A stretch of DNA of 64,000 nt from Ridgeia piscesae (lineage: Eukaryota > Annelida > Polychaeta > Sabellida > Siboglinidae), in assembly GCA_025642075.2 (NCBI GenBank), contig JAODUO010000186.1, forward strand, positions 396,001-460,000, written 5' to 3'. Positions 20,471 to 33,730 of the stretch are shown here, piece after piece (positions within the stretch are counted from its first letter, which is position 1; every line of letters begins with the position of its first letter). The notes beneath the pieces are model-generated. The model saw only the letters and a program-made list of their open reading frames with translations. It made no database searches and was not told the DNA's origin. Position numbers and translations under genes: made by a program.

Positions 20471-20870
20471 GCAAATCCCTTATGAGAAGTTAAGTGTTTG
20501 ATTTAACCAACTCAAACTAGTCTAAAGATCGACTTCGCCAATCGTGAGACTCTCCCCATGAGAACAGCTCTCCTGTCCCCAATTTTAAGGCAGATATGCA
20601 ATTTTTTGGGAATTCCAGTATAATGACCACAGCAGCTGAACGGTTTTGCGTATTCTAACATTTACTTCTACATTCCAAGGACTGCGCATAACACGAGTAG
20701 TGTGTGGCTGAAGTCAACCAAAATTATGTAACGTGACCGGACACGATTTCATTGGCTGAGTTTAAGAGGAGTTTTGCAAAGGGATGTGCCAGGGAAGTAA
20801 TGCAGCAGCAGCCGCAGTGACTCCAGACATACGAGAGTGAGCAGGATGATATCAACACAGAATCTCTCAA

Positions 20871-21529
20871 CTGAGTGTCCAACATGCTAACCACTACACT
20901 GCCTGCTAAGCTGAGCATCCAACACCCTAACTACTAAATTGTCCCCTAGGCTGAGCATACAAAACCCTAACCACTAACTGCCCCCTAAGCAGAGTGTCTA
21001 ACACCCTAACCACTACACTGCCCCCTAAGCTAAGCATCCAACACCCTAACCGTTACACTGTCCCCTAAGCGGAGTGTCCATCACCCTAACCACTACATTG
21101 CCCCCTAAGTGGAGCATCCAACACCCTAACCACTACAATGCCCCCTAGGCTGAGCATCCAACACCTTAACCATTACACTGCCCCCTAAGCGGAGCATCCA
21201 ATACCCTAACCACTACATTGCCCCCTAACTGGAGCATCCAACACCCTAACCATTACACAGCCCCCTAAGTGGAGTGTCCAACACCCTAATCACTGCACTG
21301 CCCCCTAAGCTGAGCATCCAACACCCTAACCACTACACTGCCCCCTAAGCTGAGCATCCAACACCCTAAACTGCCCCCTAAGCTGAGCATCCAACACCCT
21401 AACCACTACACTGCCCCCTAAGCTGAGCATCCAACACCCTAAGCTGCCCCCTAAGCTGAGCATCCAACACCCTAAACTGCCCCCTAAGCTGAGCATCCAA
21501 CACCCTAACCGCTACACTGCCTGCTAAGG
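20871..21529. repeat. 40-bp minisatellite, about 16 copies, derived from a tRNA-like SINE head
   Basis: Unit of the form ccccctaagctgagcatcc + aacaccctaaccactacactg, about 40 bases; some copies are shortened to about 27 bases (aacaccctaaactgcccc). On the minus strand each full unit contains CAGTGTAGTGG and GGTTAGGGTGTTGGA, a near-consensus RNA polymerase III box A context typical of tRNA-derived SINE heads. It lies in the intron between FN3-10 and FN3-11. Confidence 0.9.
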
Positions 21530-21688
21530 TGACCACAAGAAAATGTTCTCTTGTTTGAGAAATTTAGTAAACTTCCAACACCCTAATCGCAACAATGTGC
21601 ACAAGCTGAGCATTTAATGTTGCAAAAACGCTAATCAACTCATCGAACATTTCAAACACATTATTTGTAAACCGAATAGCAAATTTAC

Positions 21689-21994
21689 CGACTGCTTTCT
21701 TGGTTGCCACGGGTGATTTTAATTCCACCGGAGCTTCGCTAGTTCCCACTTCATTGTGCGCAAACACACGGAACTGGTAGTCCGAACCAGCCGCCAGCCC
21801 ATCAAGTTTCACACTGTAGGTGCTGCCATCTACCTCCAACGCTTTCACAAACTCCCCCGTTGAAGAGAGGCATTTTTCGATGGAGTACTTAGAGACCGGA
21901 GAACCACCGTCAGATTTAGGAGATTCCCAGGTGAGGGTCACTGAATCTCTGCTGATGGCTGATGACTTCAGTTTTCTTGGACTTGATGGTTTTT
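21689..21994 (-). CDS. Exon: FN3-10
   Basis: Phase 1-1, 306 nt (acceptor TTCTTAAG, donor GTCG before GTAAAT). Starts KPSSPRKLKSSAISRDSVTL, with TWESPKSDGGSPVSKYSIEK and YQFRVFAHNEVGTSEAPV. It is the nearest diverged relative of the four-copy group (KPSSPRKLK start, PKSDGGSPV, STGEFVKAL), and so a likely ancestor of it. Confidence 0.92.
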
Positions 21995-22692
21995 CTTAAG
22001 AAAAAAGAACGAAAGCACACCATTATTATTGTACATATTTGGACATCATAACTAAGTTCTCTACTTGTCAAATACAAACAAAATATTTCAAACTACAAAT
22101 ATCTATGAACATAAAGAAGTCATAGAGACTGTTTCACTAAGATAAAGCTCTTAAGGAAAAACCATCATTAAACAAAATCCATTGATAATGTTTTCACAAA
22201 ATGCTTAAATATCCATTGCTGCACCACATCGGGACTATTTCCATGATTCACCCGGTGCGTCATGGTGCTGAGTTTTCAAGTTTTCAATACCACTATTAAA
22301 GATCAAGATTACTTTTAAAGAACAAAATCGGGCTTAAGAGCTCTTAACATCGTTAGTGAAATGGCCCCTTGATATTGGTTGGATACTTGATATCAACTGA
22401 TCACCTATGTTACTAACTGTGCTAATAATGTTTGTAGTCACCCTTCAGAAACAAGAATAACAGTGTCCAGCTAAATAGAAACAAAGACAAATTATTATTG
22501 TTGGACGACTGCAAAAATATTATTCATCAGGTTTATTCAGAAACCAATTTTGAGCGAACATTGTATATAATAACTCATGAAAACTGCATTTTCTTGTTAA
22601 TAAAATTTGCTTTTTTTACAGTTGAAAGCTGTTCAACTAAATAAAGACAAGCATGATTAACAATCATTATGACCATACCAACTCATACTTAC
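21995..22692. other. Intron, nothing recognised
   Basis: AT-rich. The block near 22,130-22,375 (aagctcttaag ... agggcttaagagctcttaac) has short inverted ends and resembles the block near 53,530-53,770 (attgggcttatgagctcata), probably an old dispersed element. Confidence 0.4.
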
Positions 22693-22995
22693 TAAATGGA
22701 GACATTGGTATGACAGAGCTCTTCAGTTCAGCCGCTGAGTTACTAGCTCCCGCTGCATTCTGGGAGACGACACGGAAGTCGTACTTGCGACCCTCCACTA
22801 GATCGCCTATTGTTGCCGTGGTTACGTCATCACTGACTGTCATGACCTTTGTGAACTCTTCACCCTCCTCTCTGCTCTCTATCACAAACTCTGTCACGGG
22901 CGTCGCCTTGTCGATCTTGCCTGCCTTCCATGACAGTGTCACTGTGTCACGCGTCACTGATGTCACCTTCAGGTGCTTTGGGGCGGAGGGTATTT
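22693..22995 (-). CDS. Exon: FN3-9
   Basis: Phase 1-1, 303 nt (acceptor ACTTCAG, donor TTTA before GTAAGT). Starts IPSAPKHLKVTSVTRDTVTL, SWKAGKIDKATPVTEFVIES in place of the usual WDAPxxDGGSP turn, then YDFRVVSQNAAGASNSAAEL. The acceptor lies about 130 bases downstream, in sense, of the long CA microsatellite. Confidence 0.92.
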
Positions 22996-23125
22996 CTGAA
23001 GTACAAAAATGTTATCACAAGATGAAAAGCTTAGACAAGAAATAAACCATACTGGACTTGCAGTTGAGGGTCTTTTTCACTCCATCCAAGCAGTCATTTA
23101 ATTGGCCATCAACTTGTTTATATAC

Positions 23126-23800
<675 letters not shown>

Positions 23801-23829
23801 GCATGTGTACATGTGGTTATGTTTAGGAT

Positions 23830-24688
23830 ATGGCAGCGGGAAATTTCTCCAGCTTGCTGTCATTTATAATTTTATTCCTTACATTTTCCTGTTTTTTGTT
23901 ACATGTGCATTCAATTAATAACTGAAAATATGGAACAGTCTTCTTCTTAGTGTCTAAATGTTTAATAGCAGTGTATTGTGAAGCGCCACAAACAATTATA
24001 GTGGTCGTTTTCATGGTTAGGTGAGAAAGTAAATGACAGTGTGTACTCTTCACGCAGACCAAGTGAACACTGCTACATCATTCTCTTTCTAAAATGGCGT
24101 AATCCATAGACCTTTGAAGTTTTTTCTGGTAAACCGCTAATGTTAAAAATGTAATTGTTGTTGGAAGTTGTTACTTGTATTAAGTTCAGCGTTGACTTTT
24201 GTTTCCCTATTTGCAGTATGATATATACATATATATATATATTTCACATATATGTGTCCATGATGCACATGCTTCCATATCATTTATATACTCTTACTAA
24301 TGTCGCAAATCAAATTTTCCATCACTATCAAGAAATGTATAGCCATGAAAAATCAGGTTCAAACATAAGGTAACATTCAAGAACAGTTAATTTCACAGGT
24401 AGTACACTATGACATTAGAATGATTACATTAGTCAATGCAGTGGGTAAGGGGTGTTCCCATAAAATAAGTACACAGCAAATATGGGATTGGTTTAGCAAT
24501 TCTCAATGTCTGTTTTATTCTGCCAACACACTGCCATATGTTATACAGTGGCATAAACAGGCATTAATACCAGTTTTATTTTGTGCAAAAAGTGCTGTCA
24601 AAAGCACCACTACATTTTGCAATACTCTTTTGGATTTATGAGAATACCCCCTTGTATAAGATTAAAGTGATTAAAGACAGGGTCTTAC
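23830..24688. other. Intron, nothing recognised
   Basis: AT-rich unique sequence between the microsatellite and the FN3-8 donor. Confidence 0.4.
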
Positions 24689-24994
24689 TGACAGCAGTTC
24701 TTGCAACAACGGGGGCGTCTAACTGTACCCCTGTTTCACTGACTCCTGCAGCATTCTCGGCGAATACCCTGAAGTCATATTCCGCCCCTTCAGCGAGCCC
24801 CCTCACAGTCAGCGCACACCCCCTACCCTCCAGTCGCCCCGCATACACAAACTCCCCGGCTGTACCCCGGCGTTTCTCCACAACATAGCCACTGATCTGA
24901 CTTCCCCCGTCTGACAGGGGCGATTCCCAACCCAGTCGGACTGCCTCAGATGTCACCTCCAACACCTGCAGATGTCTCACTGCCGAGGGGGTAT
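24689..24994 (-). CDS. Exon: FN3-8
   Basis: Phase 1-1, 306 nt (acceptor CTAACAG, donor GTCA before GTAAGA). Starts TPSAVRHLQVLEVTSEAVRL, with GWESPLSDGGSQISGYVVEK and YDFRVFAENAAGVSETGVQL. Visibly richer in C and G than neighbouring FN3 exons (ccccgcatacacaaactcccc). Confidence 0.92.
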
Positions 24995-25007
24995 CTGTTA
25001 GAAACAC

Positions 25008-28000
25008 GCACCATTATACACCCTACACGGACCATGCATATTTCCTGGTGGTATTAGACACATCAAGTTACAGAAGTGTCGTTTATTAGTTCATGTTATG
25101 TTACAAAGTTCACGCACCTTCAGTGAAGTTACTACACTTGTCACATATTTAATGCTTTTTTTATATTACATAATTTTTTTTAGCTCATTCAATAACGTAA
25201 TGTGATTGATCACAGTCAGACCATCGACACGTCAAATATAAAATTAAAATAGTTTTAATAAAAAATATAAACTGGCAACCATGGCTAATATTGGTGCTTA
25301 TTTGTGTATGTTCTGCTTTGCACGTATCTTCTACATTGATACACTAAAAGTTATGTATCCTTAATTATAGAAAACATTTAATGTTATAATTATATCAACT
25401 ATGTATCATTGTTTGTAATTATGTAGGTACTAATTGTAATACAAACAGCATTCAATCTGCTTATGATATTTTACTGTGGGCAAATTATGTATCTTTGTTG
25501 ATGTCTGTCAAAAGAAACGTTTCTTTCAGATCATGTTGAAAAAGGAATTTATAATTTTATTTTCACTTCACTAAAGTTGCATGAACGTTGTTTAACTAAC
25601 ATACACGCCATGTACAGACGCTAAACAATGTTAGCACTGCTTCATAAGACTAATGCAAACTACTCTTACAGGATAACTGATAAATAACCTAATGAGTAAT
25701 GACTGACAACATGTACCTCTGACTGCATGCTAACACAATATCAGTTATTAAAACAGAAATGCAGCTAGTGAATTATTAAAATACCTAAACAAGTAATTAA
25801 AATGTACGACAGAAAGAAAGCATTAAAAACCTGATAGGTTCATGTTATACACAAGGCTAAGTTTAAAATACCACTCTCTAGGACAAGCTATAAAACATTC
25901 CTATAAATGTCAACCTATGAAACCATTTATACATTACCTCTGCATCTTGTTGATCTTTCTATAAAATGCGATTAGAAAGTGTACTGAACATGTTTGTCAA
26001 AAACATTTATTTATGTTTGTAACTACAAAACAAAAGCATAAATGTAAATCTAAAGTGAAGTTGTCTGTTCCATGATCAAGGTTCATCCAGAGGTGATAAT
26101 TATTAGCAACATAGTCACAGTCACAGGTGAAGATGGTGTGTGAACCACGCAGACACGCCAAACATCACAGGACTATTACTGTATTCCTGCCTGCCACTCT
26201 TTTATTTGCAATATCCTTTTGCCTTTTGCAGTTGCAACATTCAAATTACTTACTGTTTTGGAGTCAGTTTGGTGGGTATTACAGATTCAATATTTTTGGC
26301 ATTGACAATATTATATTTATAACCGTGGAACAGACAGCCTCGCTTTAAGAACTAGACACGTAGAAAGTCACTCAACTGCACCTGGATCACAAACGGCAGG
26401 GAAGATGACATGCCAAGGGTGCTCACAGCCAGGGATAGGGCAGGGGTAGTTGTCAATAGCCTCTACCCTAGTGGGGCACACAACACTTCATGCACTGGTC
26501 TACGTACAGTGAACACAGAGACACAGTTGCCACCAAAACTATTGTGCAGTTAAAAAACTACATCAAAGACATCCCTTAGAGCAGAAATTAACTAATCGAG
26601 AGTCTGATTATTTAATGTCCAAACCTGTAATGGCCGACTTAGGTGACTTTGTTTGTTGTATTGGTAACTTGCCAGCATTTCTTCTACAGCTCAGTCATGT
26701 TGTTTTTCACATGGTTTAAAAACCATAAATATAGCACTCACCACGTTACGCTCAGTGTAATGATCAGATTTATTTTAGAAATCTATAGTTGTTTGCTGGC
26801 CCAGTATTTATTGCAAAAAATTGCACTTTAAAAGTAAACTTTATAATTTTTTTATTTTGTGCATTCAACAGATCCAATGTTGATAACCACAGGAATTAAT
26901 ATTACGCCCAACATTAAATAAGTTGATTGCTGGTTTGATGTTTTCATTAAAACTAAATCAATGGTTTCCCACATATGTCATCCTGGATACTGTACAGGTG
27001 GCTTGGTTTTTTTTTTAAATTAATGTGAAACAAGACAAGCAAAACATTGAAGTAATGAGACTCCTTTAAGTTCTAGTTAGCTCTTCATTATACTTGAATT
27101 GTACAGACAGTATTTATAATCCATCATAATAATTTAATGTACATCAGATGAATATTACATGAGATTTTACTGCACTAACAGAAAAATATTAGAAAGAAAA
27201 TTTACAAGCATGACAGGTTCCTGGGGGGTTACTTCAATATTTGCTTAGTAGGGCCTATGTTATGTTGTCTATTTAGTCAGTATCACCAGATATCTCTAAT
27301 GCCAATTTCATGTTGCACAATCAGGTTTAGGACAACTGTGCTCTACGAAGCAATTGACAATTCTGTGTTTCTGCAGAAATTGTACATTTTATACAGGAAC
27401 ATGCAAATTCAGAAATGAGATGTTTATCATCTCATTAAAACCTTCTACATGCATAAAACCAGTACTCTGTTGTCTTTGTTCTAACATACTGTACAACAAA
27501 AAACACACATTTTGACTAACAGACACGTACTGCATGATACACACAGACAACGAGAGTAACACTGAAGATCAAGTTTAAACAAAAGTTTTCTGTTCTGCCA
27601 CTTGGACAAATTTCTGCAATGGAGGTCATTATTAACGGGCTATTCGCTTAAATGTTGTAGCCCATCGCAACAGCACTACATCAATATATGTTACAGTCAA
27701 ACCCATGACTTCAAATACAGTTATGATCTCAGTGTTTGCCTACATTTTGCATATGAAAATATAAACAACAAACACTGTTTATGTCTGGCTGACAATATAA
27801 ATTCAACACATCTACTCTACTCTTAAGAACAGGATTAATAGTAACAAAACTGAGGAACAGAAACCACTGATCTAAGTTCACAACTGCTGGATACTAGCCT
27901 GAACACACATGCGCAGGGCAGTGAACAATGCAGCACATCTTTCTGGGCAGCTAGGGTATCTAGTAGAAACTATTCCCGTAAAACCACGTTGCTTCAAAAA

Positions 28001-28367
28001 GCACGACTTTCCATAGATATAAATTGGTCATAAGTAACAGGGGAGAGTAAAACATTTCAGGAAACGTTATTTAAGTAAATGCAACAGAAGTGGAATGTTT
28101 TCATTCTTGTAGCATACCAGGAAATTAGGGACGCTAATTTTAATGTAGTTGTAGACAGTTTACATAGAATCAAACCTCAGTGAAACAAACCCCAGACAAT
28201 GTACAGGGTGATCTAAACAAATTCATAATGACCCCCGGAGTGGTAGACATAGATGTCTGGTGACACAATCAAATGCAACATGACAACACTATAGACACAT
28301 CAAATACATACAGGGTTTTACAAATGACATCCAAATAAGGGGTGGGGTTAATAAGACGTGAACTTAC
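25008..28367. other. 3.4-kb intron, no repeat or exon recognised
   Basis: Between FN3-7 and FN3-8. AT-rich throughout. I scanned the minus strand for FN3 signatures (WDxP, YxxRVxAxN) and saw none. Phases of the flanking exons match directly, so no missing exon is required. Confidence 0.5.
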
Positions 28368-28673
28368 TGAGGGGTGCCGAGGCAGTGACAGGGGTGTCTA
28401 AAACTGCCCCCTCCTTGCTCACACCGGTGATGTTCTGAGCCATCACCCTCACATTGTACTCCCCGCCGTCCAGCAGGTCCTTGATGACGTAGCGCCGCGT
28501 GTCAGCTGTCACACTCCCGGCTGTTGTGAATGTCGTGCCAGTCGCGTGACACACCTCGATGACGTACCCAGTGACGGGAGAACCTCCGTCACTCTCCGGG
28601 GCGTCCCACTCGATACTTATACTGCCCTCTCCTGTCCCCGTCACACGAAGGTCTCTCGTCGACGACGGCAAAT
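28368..28673 (-). CDS. Exon: FN3-7
   Basis: Phase 1-1, 306 nt (acceptor GTTCAG, donor CTCA before GTAAGT). Starts LPSSTRDLRVTGTGEGSISI, with EWDAPESDGGSPVTGYVIEV and YNVRVMAQNITGVSKEGAVL. From here onward (in transcript order) domains no longer end in the LPFG linker. Confidence 0.92.
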
Positions 28674-28779
28674 CTGAACACCAGGAACAGCAACACCGAT
28701 TATTTTCTTGATGCGATACATACGTACAGGTTAAACATAATGCTAATTTAAACAGCTTTTAAAATATTTATTTTATCCA

Positions 28780-29110
28780 TGACTGTTGGAAGTTATATCA
28801 AACTTTTTTATGAACTAGTTATATATAAAAGCTCTGTCATTGTTGAATGTTATGTAAAATGTTTTAACGACTGTTGCAAATCATTTCAAACATTTCTAGA
28901 TTGTTGCACGCTATATAATATCATTTTATGATTGTTGCACATCACATAACATTGTCTATAATTGTTGTCAAGTTATGTAAAATATTCTACAATGGTTGCA
29001 CATTACATAAAATGTTGCTACAATTGTTGCAAGTGATGTAAAATGTTTCATGGACTGTCGAAATTTGTGTAAAATATTTCTAGGATTGCCGTATGTCATG
29101 TAAACATTCC
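28780..29110. repeat. Degenerate tandem repeat, about 40-bp period
   Basis: About eight variants of a unit combining attgttgca with tatgtaaaatgttt (gactgttgcaaatcatttc, gattgttgcacgctatataa, aattgttgcaagtgatgtaa). Located in the intron between FN3-6 and FN3-7. Confidence 0.7.
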
Positions 29111-29290
29111 AGCTGTCCAGTGAATGGTTTACATAATTTCAAACAACCATAAACACGAATAACACTGCAAACAATCAGCTCCTGTACCACATCAACCCTC
29201 ACTTGGTAAGAGCCCGAGCCATATTTATGCAAATCAGATTAAATTGCAGCTATACCTAAAATGGAAACAAATTGCCAACAATGTACTTAC

Positions 29291-29596
29291 CAAATGGCAG
29301 CCTTGCCTTAATGGCAGGAAGCAGCTCTACAGGCTGCTCGCTCAGCCCAGCGGCATTCTGGGAAAACACACGCAAGTAGTAATCGCGACCCTCCTGTAAG
29401 TCTTTCGCTGTGTAGCTGGTTGTGTCTGGCTTCACCGTCGCCAGGAGGCGATAACTGCTCTCAAACGAATCACGACACTCTACCGCATATCCTGTCAGGG
29501 GGGAGCCACCGTCCGACTCTGGTGCATCCCATGCAATCGTGATGAAATCCCTCCAGATCTCCGTCATGCGCACGTTCCGGGGTGCAGAAGCGCAAC
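29291..29596 (-). CDS. Exon: FN3-6
   Basis: Phase 1-1, 306 nt (acceptor CTCACAG, donor TTTG before GTAAGT). Starts CASAPRNVRMTEIWRDFITI, with AWDAPESDGGSPLTGYAVEC and YYLRVFSQNAAGLSEQPVEL; ends KARLPFG. Confidence 0.92.
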
Positions 29597-29714
29597 CTGT
29601 GAGAGCAGTCAGATGCATGTGAACTGACATTACTTGAGGAAATAGGAGAATGTTGACACGGGCATCTATGAAGAGATTATATACTTTTGTAAAACAGTTA
29701 ATTTCTTTTGTCAT

Positions 29715-30448
29715 GATGTTGTGTTTTCTGGTTGGAAACCATATTCCTTAATTCCTAATCATTTCCAATGGAGCGATGGCAGAATAAAATCTTCCAAGTT
29801 GCAATATAATCTACACTGTATGGCCCTTCAAGTAAAACAATTCTTGGGTAGATAGATTTACAGATATTACAGTTTGCCACTGTATTCTCTTAAACATTGT
29901 GACAAAATATATATCTGATGAAAATATGTCTCAAGAAAATGTTAAGATATGTGACCAAGCGATCCATAAATGTCACCAAGATAATGTCTTCATAAAGCAG
30001 TCATCATTAAACAGAATCAAGGATTTTAAAAAGTCAACAATTGTTGTTGCTATCATTCACCGAGGTCTGTATGAATGAGTAACTGGCTATAAACAGTGGA
30101 GGACGCTTGCATATAAATAGTCTTCATGCATTAATTGCAGCCCAGCAGCTCTGGGAAGTCAAGATGCTGTTAGATTGAATAGGTATGTCAGCCAATAAAG
30201 TGTAACATGGTTTGAGCAGTATCCGAATACAGATATTATCTATACTTTCTTCATGTTACCAACTGTTTTTGTGAAACATCCTGTAGGTGTGAGATATTAA
30301 TAACACTATTTCTCAGTGGCTATATACAAGTGATCAATATAATGTGCACACTGGAAACCTAGATATGTCTTCAACTTGCGATTTCATTTTGAAATATAAG
30401 CCCGCCTTACAAGACACATCAACCTGGTCCCACCCTCACCCCACTCAC
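29715..30448. other. Intron with a SINE-body fragment near 30,050-30,200
   Basis: The fragment gagtaactggctataaacagtgg...cttcatgcattaattgcagccc...gattgaataggtatgtcagcc parallels 33,590-33,730 (acagacagtggtgg...tcatgcattaattgcc...gattgaacaggcctacgag), the tail of the same SINE family. The rest is featureless. Confidence 0.5.
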
Positions 30449-30748
30449 CATAGGGCAGTCTGGCAGTGACCGGTCCAGTCTCCACAAACGCCCCCCGCCC
30501 CCTCTGATTCTCCGCAGCCACCCTCACGAGGTAACTGTGTCCGGAAAACAGTCCGTCGACCTTGAAGGAGCAGTTTTGTGGGTCCGTCTTCCCGGCCTGC
30601 GCATACATGGTCATCATGGCGTCTCGCTTCTCGACGATGTAGCGCAGGATGGGGGAGCCACCGTCCAGCTGTGGCGTGTCCCACATGACTGTGATGTAAT
30701 CGGAGTTGAAGTCAGTCACAGTGAGGTTGGCTGGGGCTGACGGAGGGT
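30449..30748 (-). CDS. Exon: FN3-5
   Basis: Phase 1-1, 300 nt (acceptor TTCTCAG, donor TATG before GTGAGT). Starts DPPSAPANLTVTDFNSDYIT, with MWDTPQLDGGSPILRYIVEK and YLVRVAAENQRGRGAFVETG; ends TARLPYG. The DPPSAP start and LPYG/LPFG end are shared by FN3-1 to FN3-6 and resemble the inter-domain linkers of twitchin/titin A-band FN3 domains. Confidence 0.92.
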
Positions 30749-30769
30749 CTGAGAACAGAACAGTCAGTG

Positions 30770-31781
30770 AAGGAACAAGACAGCAACATCTGTATAGTCT
30801 AACAACAGCTACAAAGATCTACTACAGCCGTTTCACAAGACCAGGTTAGTTCACAAAACGTGCGTCTTGCATATTCAAAATGCTGACTTTGGGGAAAATG
30901 TGGCAACATCTCCTCCCAGGCGCCAAAATCCACTGGCTTCTTTCTATGTACATTCTCCTCCTCTGACTAGGGTCCTGTGAACGACAAACCAGTGACATAT
31001 TTTGACGTCATTCTCAGTTATGTGCTTACAAATTACATGCGTGCTTTTCTACCTATTTGAGAAGCTAAGGTGGCAACTGTATGGAACATGACAGAGGATA
31101 AGAAAGATGGAACAATCAACTTATGGTATGCAGCTCTCAAGAGGGCGCCACTTTCGTGTTTTAATTACTCGGAACTGGGTACCATGTCCACCTGTGAAAC
31201 TATACGGTATGTGGGAACAATTATGTGGTTATAGCTGCATCTTATTTCTTGAACAGGTCTAAACCCGGAAAAAATTAGTTTGTATAGGCACAATGGTCAG
31301 TCTTCAGGAATGCTCAAAACATTTTACTCCTTGGTATGCCTGTTTGGTCAAACACCACCATGACCTATCTAGGAAGAATTCAGCCATGCTACAATTAATG
31401 TGCAAAGAATATTTGTATACAAATATCTGTCCAGCCATGCTACAATGGTTCGAACCTGAGTTCTCTCGATTGAATGTTTGACGCCCTAAGTCCCTGTGCT
31501 AATGTGCCCCATATAACACCAACAGTATTTATACAGTGTCATTGCTTGAGTTAACAAATCACAAAATACATTTTAAATGATTCCGTATGGTTTGATTATC
31601 CCAATGTATCATGGCAAAATTGTATTACTACAGTGATGCCACCTAGAAGATGAAACATGATATGTAAATTGCGACTAACGGCAATTTTAGATTTTCAAAC
31701 TCACATACTGATGGGGGTTGAGTGAGTACTAACAACAGCATTTCTTTACTTGCAAAGCTAATGACAACATTCTTCACTCAC
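30770..31781. other. Intron with a SINE-body fragment near 31,285-31,490
   Basis: The block caaaacattttactccttgg...aattcagccatgctacaattaatgtgc...gtccagccatgctacaatgg shares phrases with the SINE-like segments at 3.25 and 20.25 kb. A phrase 'cagccatgctacaat' occurs twice here. Confidence 0.45.
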
Positions 31782-32087
31782 CAAACGGCATCTTTGCAGT
31801 GATTGGTTTTTCTGTCTCTGCTCCAGACACACTCAGGCCAGCCTTGTTCTCAGCAAACACCCGAAAATGGTAGTCTACCCCTTCAAATAGGTTGCCTATC
31901 TTGAAGGTTGTGACCTCTGACCCGACCGTGCCCGCTTTCAGCCACATCTGGCGCCCGGCATCCCGTTTTTCGATGACGTAACTCGTGATTGGAGATCCCC
32001 CATCTTTCTTAGGTGGATCCCACGCAATGGTGATGTGGTCACTCCAGTAGTCTGTTACTCGCAGGTTACTCGGCGGGCAGGGCTCGT
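31782..32087 (-). CDS. Exon: FN3-4
   Basis: Phase 1-1, 306 nt (acceptor ATTACAG, donor TTTG before GTGAGT). Starts DEPCPPSNLRVTDYWSDHIT, with AWDPPKKDGGSPITSYVIEK and YHFRVFAENKAGLSVSGAET; ends TAKMPFG. Confidence 0.92.
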
Positions 32088-32107
32088 CTGTAATGGTTTG
32101 TAACATA

Positions 32108-32870
32108 TAAACTTATACAGTGTACTTTTTAGAATACACAACATTCATGTCATCCCAGTTAATGTGTTTACACACTGACATCACTGTACAGCTCTGGGTG
32201 CATGACAGATTACATTTAACACTAACAAATATACTTTACATGCTTTCTCGTTTTAATTTGTTTGTGGTTAGTCAGTAAAGAGGTTAGTATGTTCAACTTG
32301 AACGTGAATTTGCTTTGAAATTCCAATAATTTAAATGTACAATAACAACTGCATACTAACAAGAATTAGTTCAACAAAGTATATTTCACATCTGAACTCT
32401 TCTGTTTTATTTGTAAATGAATTAATGATATTTGTATTACATTTAAGCCATGTCTGTGTATATTTACATTATACTTTTAATCCATGATGTGTATGTCTGG
32501 TGGATCTTTTACATTTGTTTTATGTATTCAGTTATAATAAACTATATTAGTATATAAAAATAACTCTGTCCTGGGTAGACAGCCTTTTTATTTTAAACCC
32601 TGCTGTGAACAGACAATTTGAAGAAAGCAGCAGCCAATTGTTAATTTTCTTGTGTTGCTTTCATTAAAATTATAATATCTTGGCAACCACTGCATAAAAT
32701 TGCATCACATTAATTAGTGTACTTAAAACAAATGTGTGAATAAAATGTTGTTAATTAATTGTTGCAATTAATAACATCTCAGCTCATGTAGCAAAGTTCA
32801 ACAGTTATCAGCTTCATCGTGGTTCAAGTTAAATATCCACATTTACTGATCTCGACAGACAAGTACTGAC
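32108..32870. other. Intron, nothing recognised
   Basis: AT-rich unique sequence between FN3-3 and FN3-4. Confidence 0.4.
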
Positions 32871-33173
32871 CATAGGGCAGTTTGGCCTTGACCGGCTGCT
32901 GTAACTCGCACGGTTCACTTGGTCCGACCTCATTTTCTGCGATCACACGGAAGTAGTATTCGTTTCCTTCGAACAGGCGAACGGCCTTGTATGTCAACTT
33001 GTCCGCAGGCAACTCCGCCAAATAGAAGTACTCCCGACGTTTAGCGTCACGCTTCTCAATGACGTAGCCAGTGATGGGGGAGCCACCGTCACTCTGCGGG
33101 GCATCCCATTGGAGGACGATGTAGTCACGGTTCGTGTCGATGGAACGTAGGTTTTGTGGCTTTTCAGGTTGGT
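32871..33173 (-). CDS. Exon: FN3-3
   Basis: Phase 1-1, 303 nt (acceptor ATTCCAG, donor TATG before GTCAGT). Starts DQPEKPQNLRSIDTNRDYIV, with QWDAPQSDGGSPITGYVIEK and YYFRVIAENEVGPSEPCELQ; ends KAKLPYG. Confidence 0.92.
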
Positions 33174-33428
33174 CTGGAATTTTAGAAACAAATCTGATAA
33201 ATTTTGCAGAAACAATGTGTAATCTGTTCATTGGCAGTCACAACATTAGACACATTTGTGTTATCACAAAATGTGCATTACTGAAAGAATAAATCGTAAC
33301 TGTTCAGCAGTAAACACTGTGAACATAAGGTCATGTCAGAATATTATCTGGGGGCCCATCTGAGACCACACCAATAATAAACAATTATTTAAAACAGTTT
33401 TTGATATGCAGTTTGGATTGTATAACAG

Positions 33429-33730
33429 CACAGTGGTGCAGTGGTGCAGTGGTGCAGTGGTGCAGTGGTGCAGTGGTGCAGTGGTGCAGTGGTTACAGCT
33501 TTGAACTCCCCACTACAAGAACCCAGGTTCAACTTGAGTGCTACCGTGTCAAACCTTGGGCAAGGGTTTTCATTCTATATTGCTCTAGTTCCTTAAGCTG
33601 TATGAAAGAGAGCCAGGCTACAGACAGTGGTGGATATTTATGTCATGCATTAATTGCCACATGACTGGATGAATCCCAGATAAGTTGAGATGGTGTCTGA
33701 TTGAACAGGCCTACGAGTGAGTAAAGTATT
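33429..33730 (+). mobile_element. tRNA-derived SINE with an expanded box A repeat
   Basis: The head carries eight tandem copies of a 9-mer (gtggtgcag, 33,431-33,491), then tggttacagctttgaactcc and ggttcaacttg. TGGTGCAGTGG fits the polymerase III box A consensus fully and GGTTCAAC matches most of box B, about 50 bases apart. The body (cttgggcaagggttttc, gctctagttcc, agccaggctacagacagtgg, catgcattaattgcc) recurs in degraded form at several other introns. Inserted in the FN3-2/FN3-3 intron, opposite to the gene. Confidence 0.75.

Noticed and set aside
20871..21529. CRISPR-like or telomere-like array (repeated ccctaa)
   Set aside because: Units are contiguous with no unique spacers, and ccctaa occurs only once per 40-bp unit within a SINE-head-like sequence.
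33429..33500. Functional tRNA gene
   Set aside because: Box A and box B like motifs are present but no cloverleaf with acceptor stem can be drawn; the flanking body repeats elsewhere, so it is a SINE.
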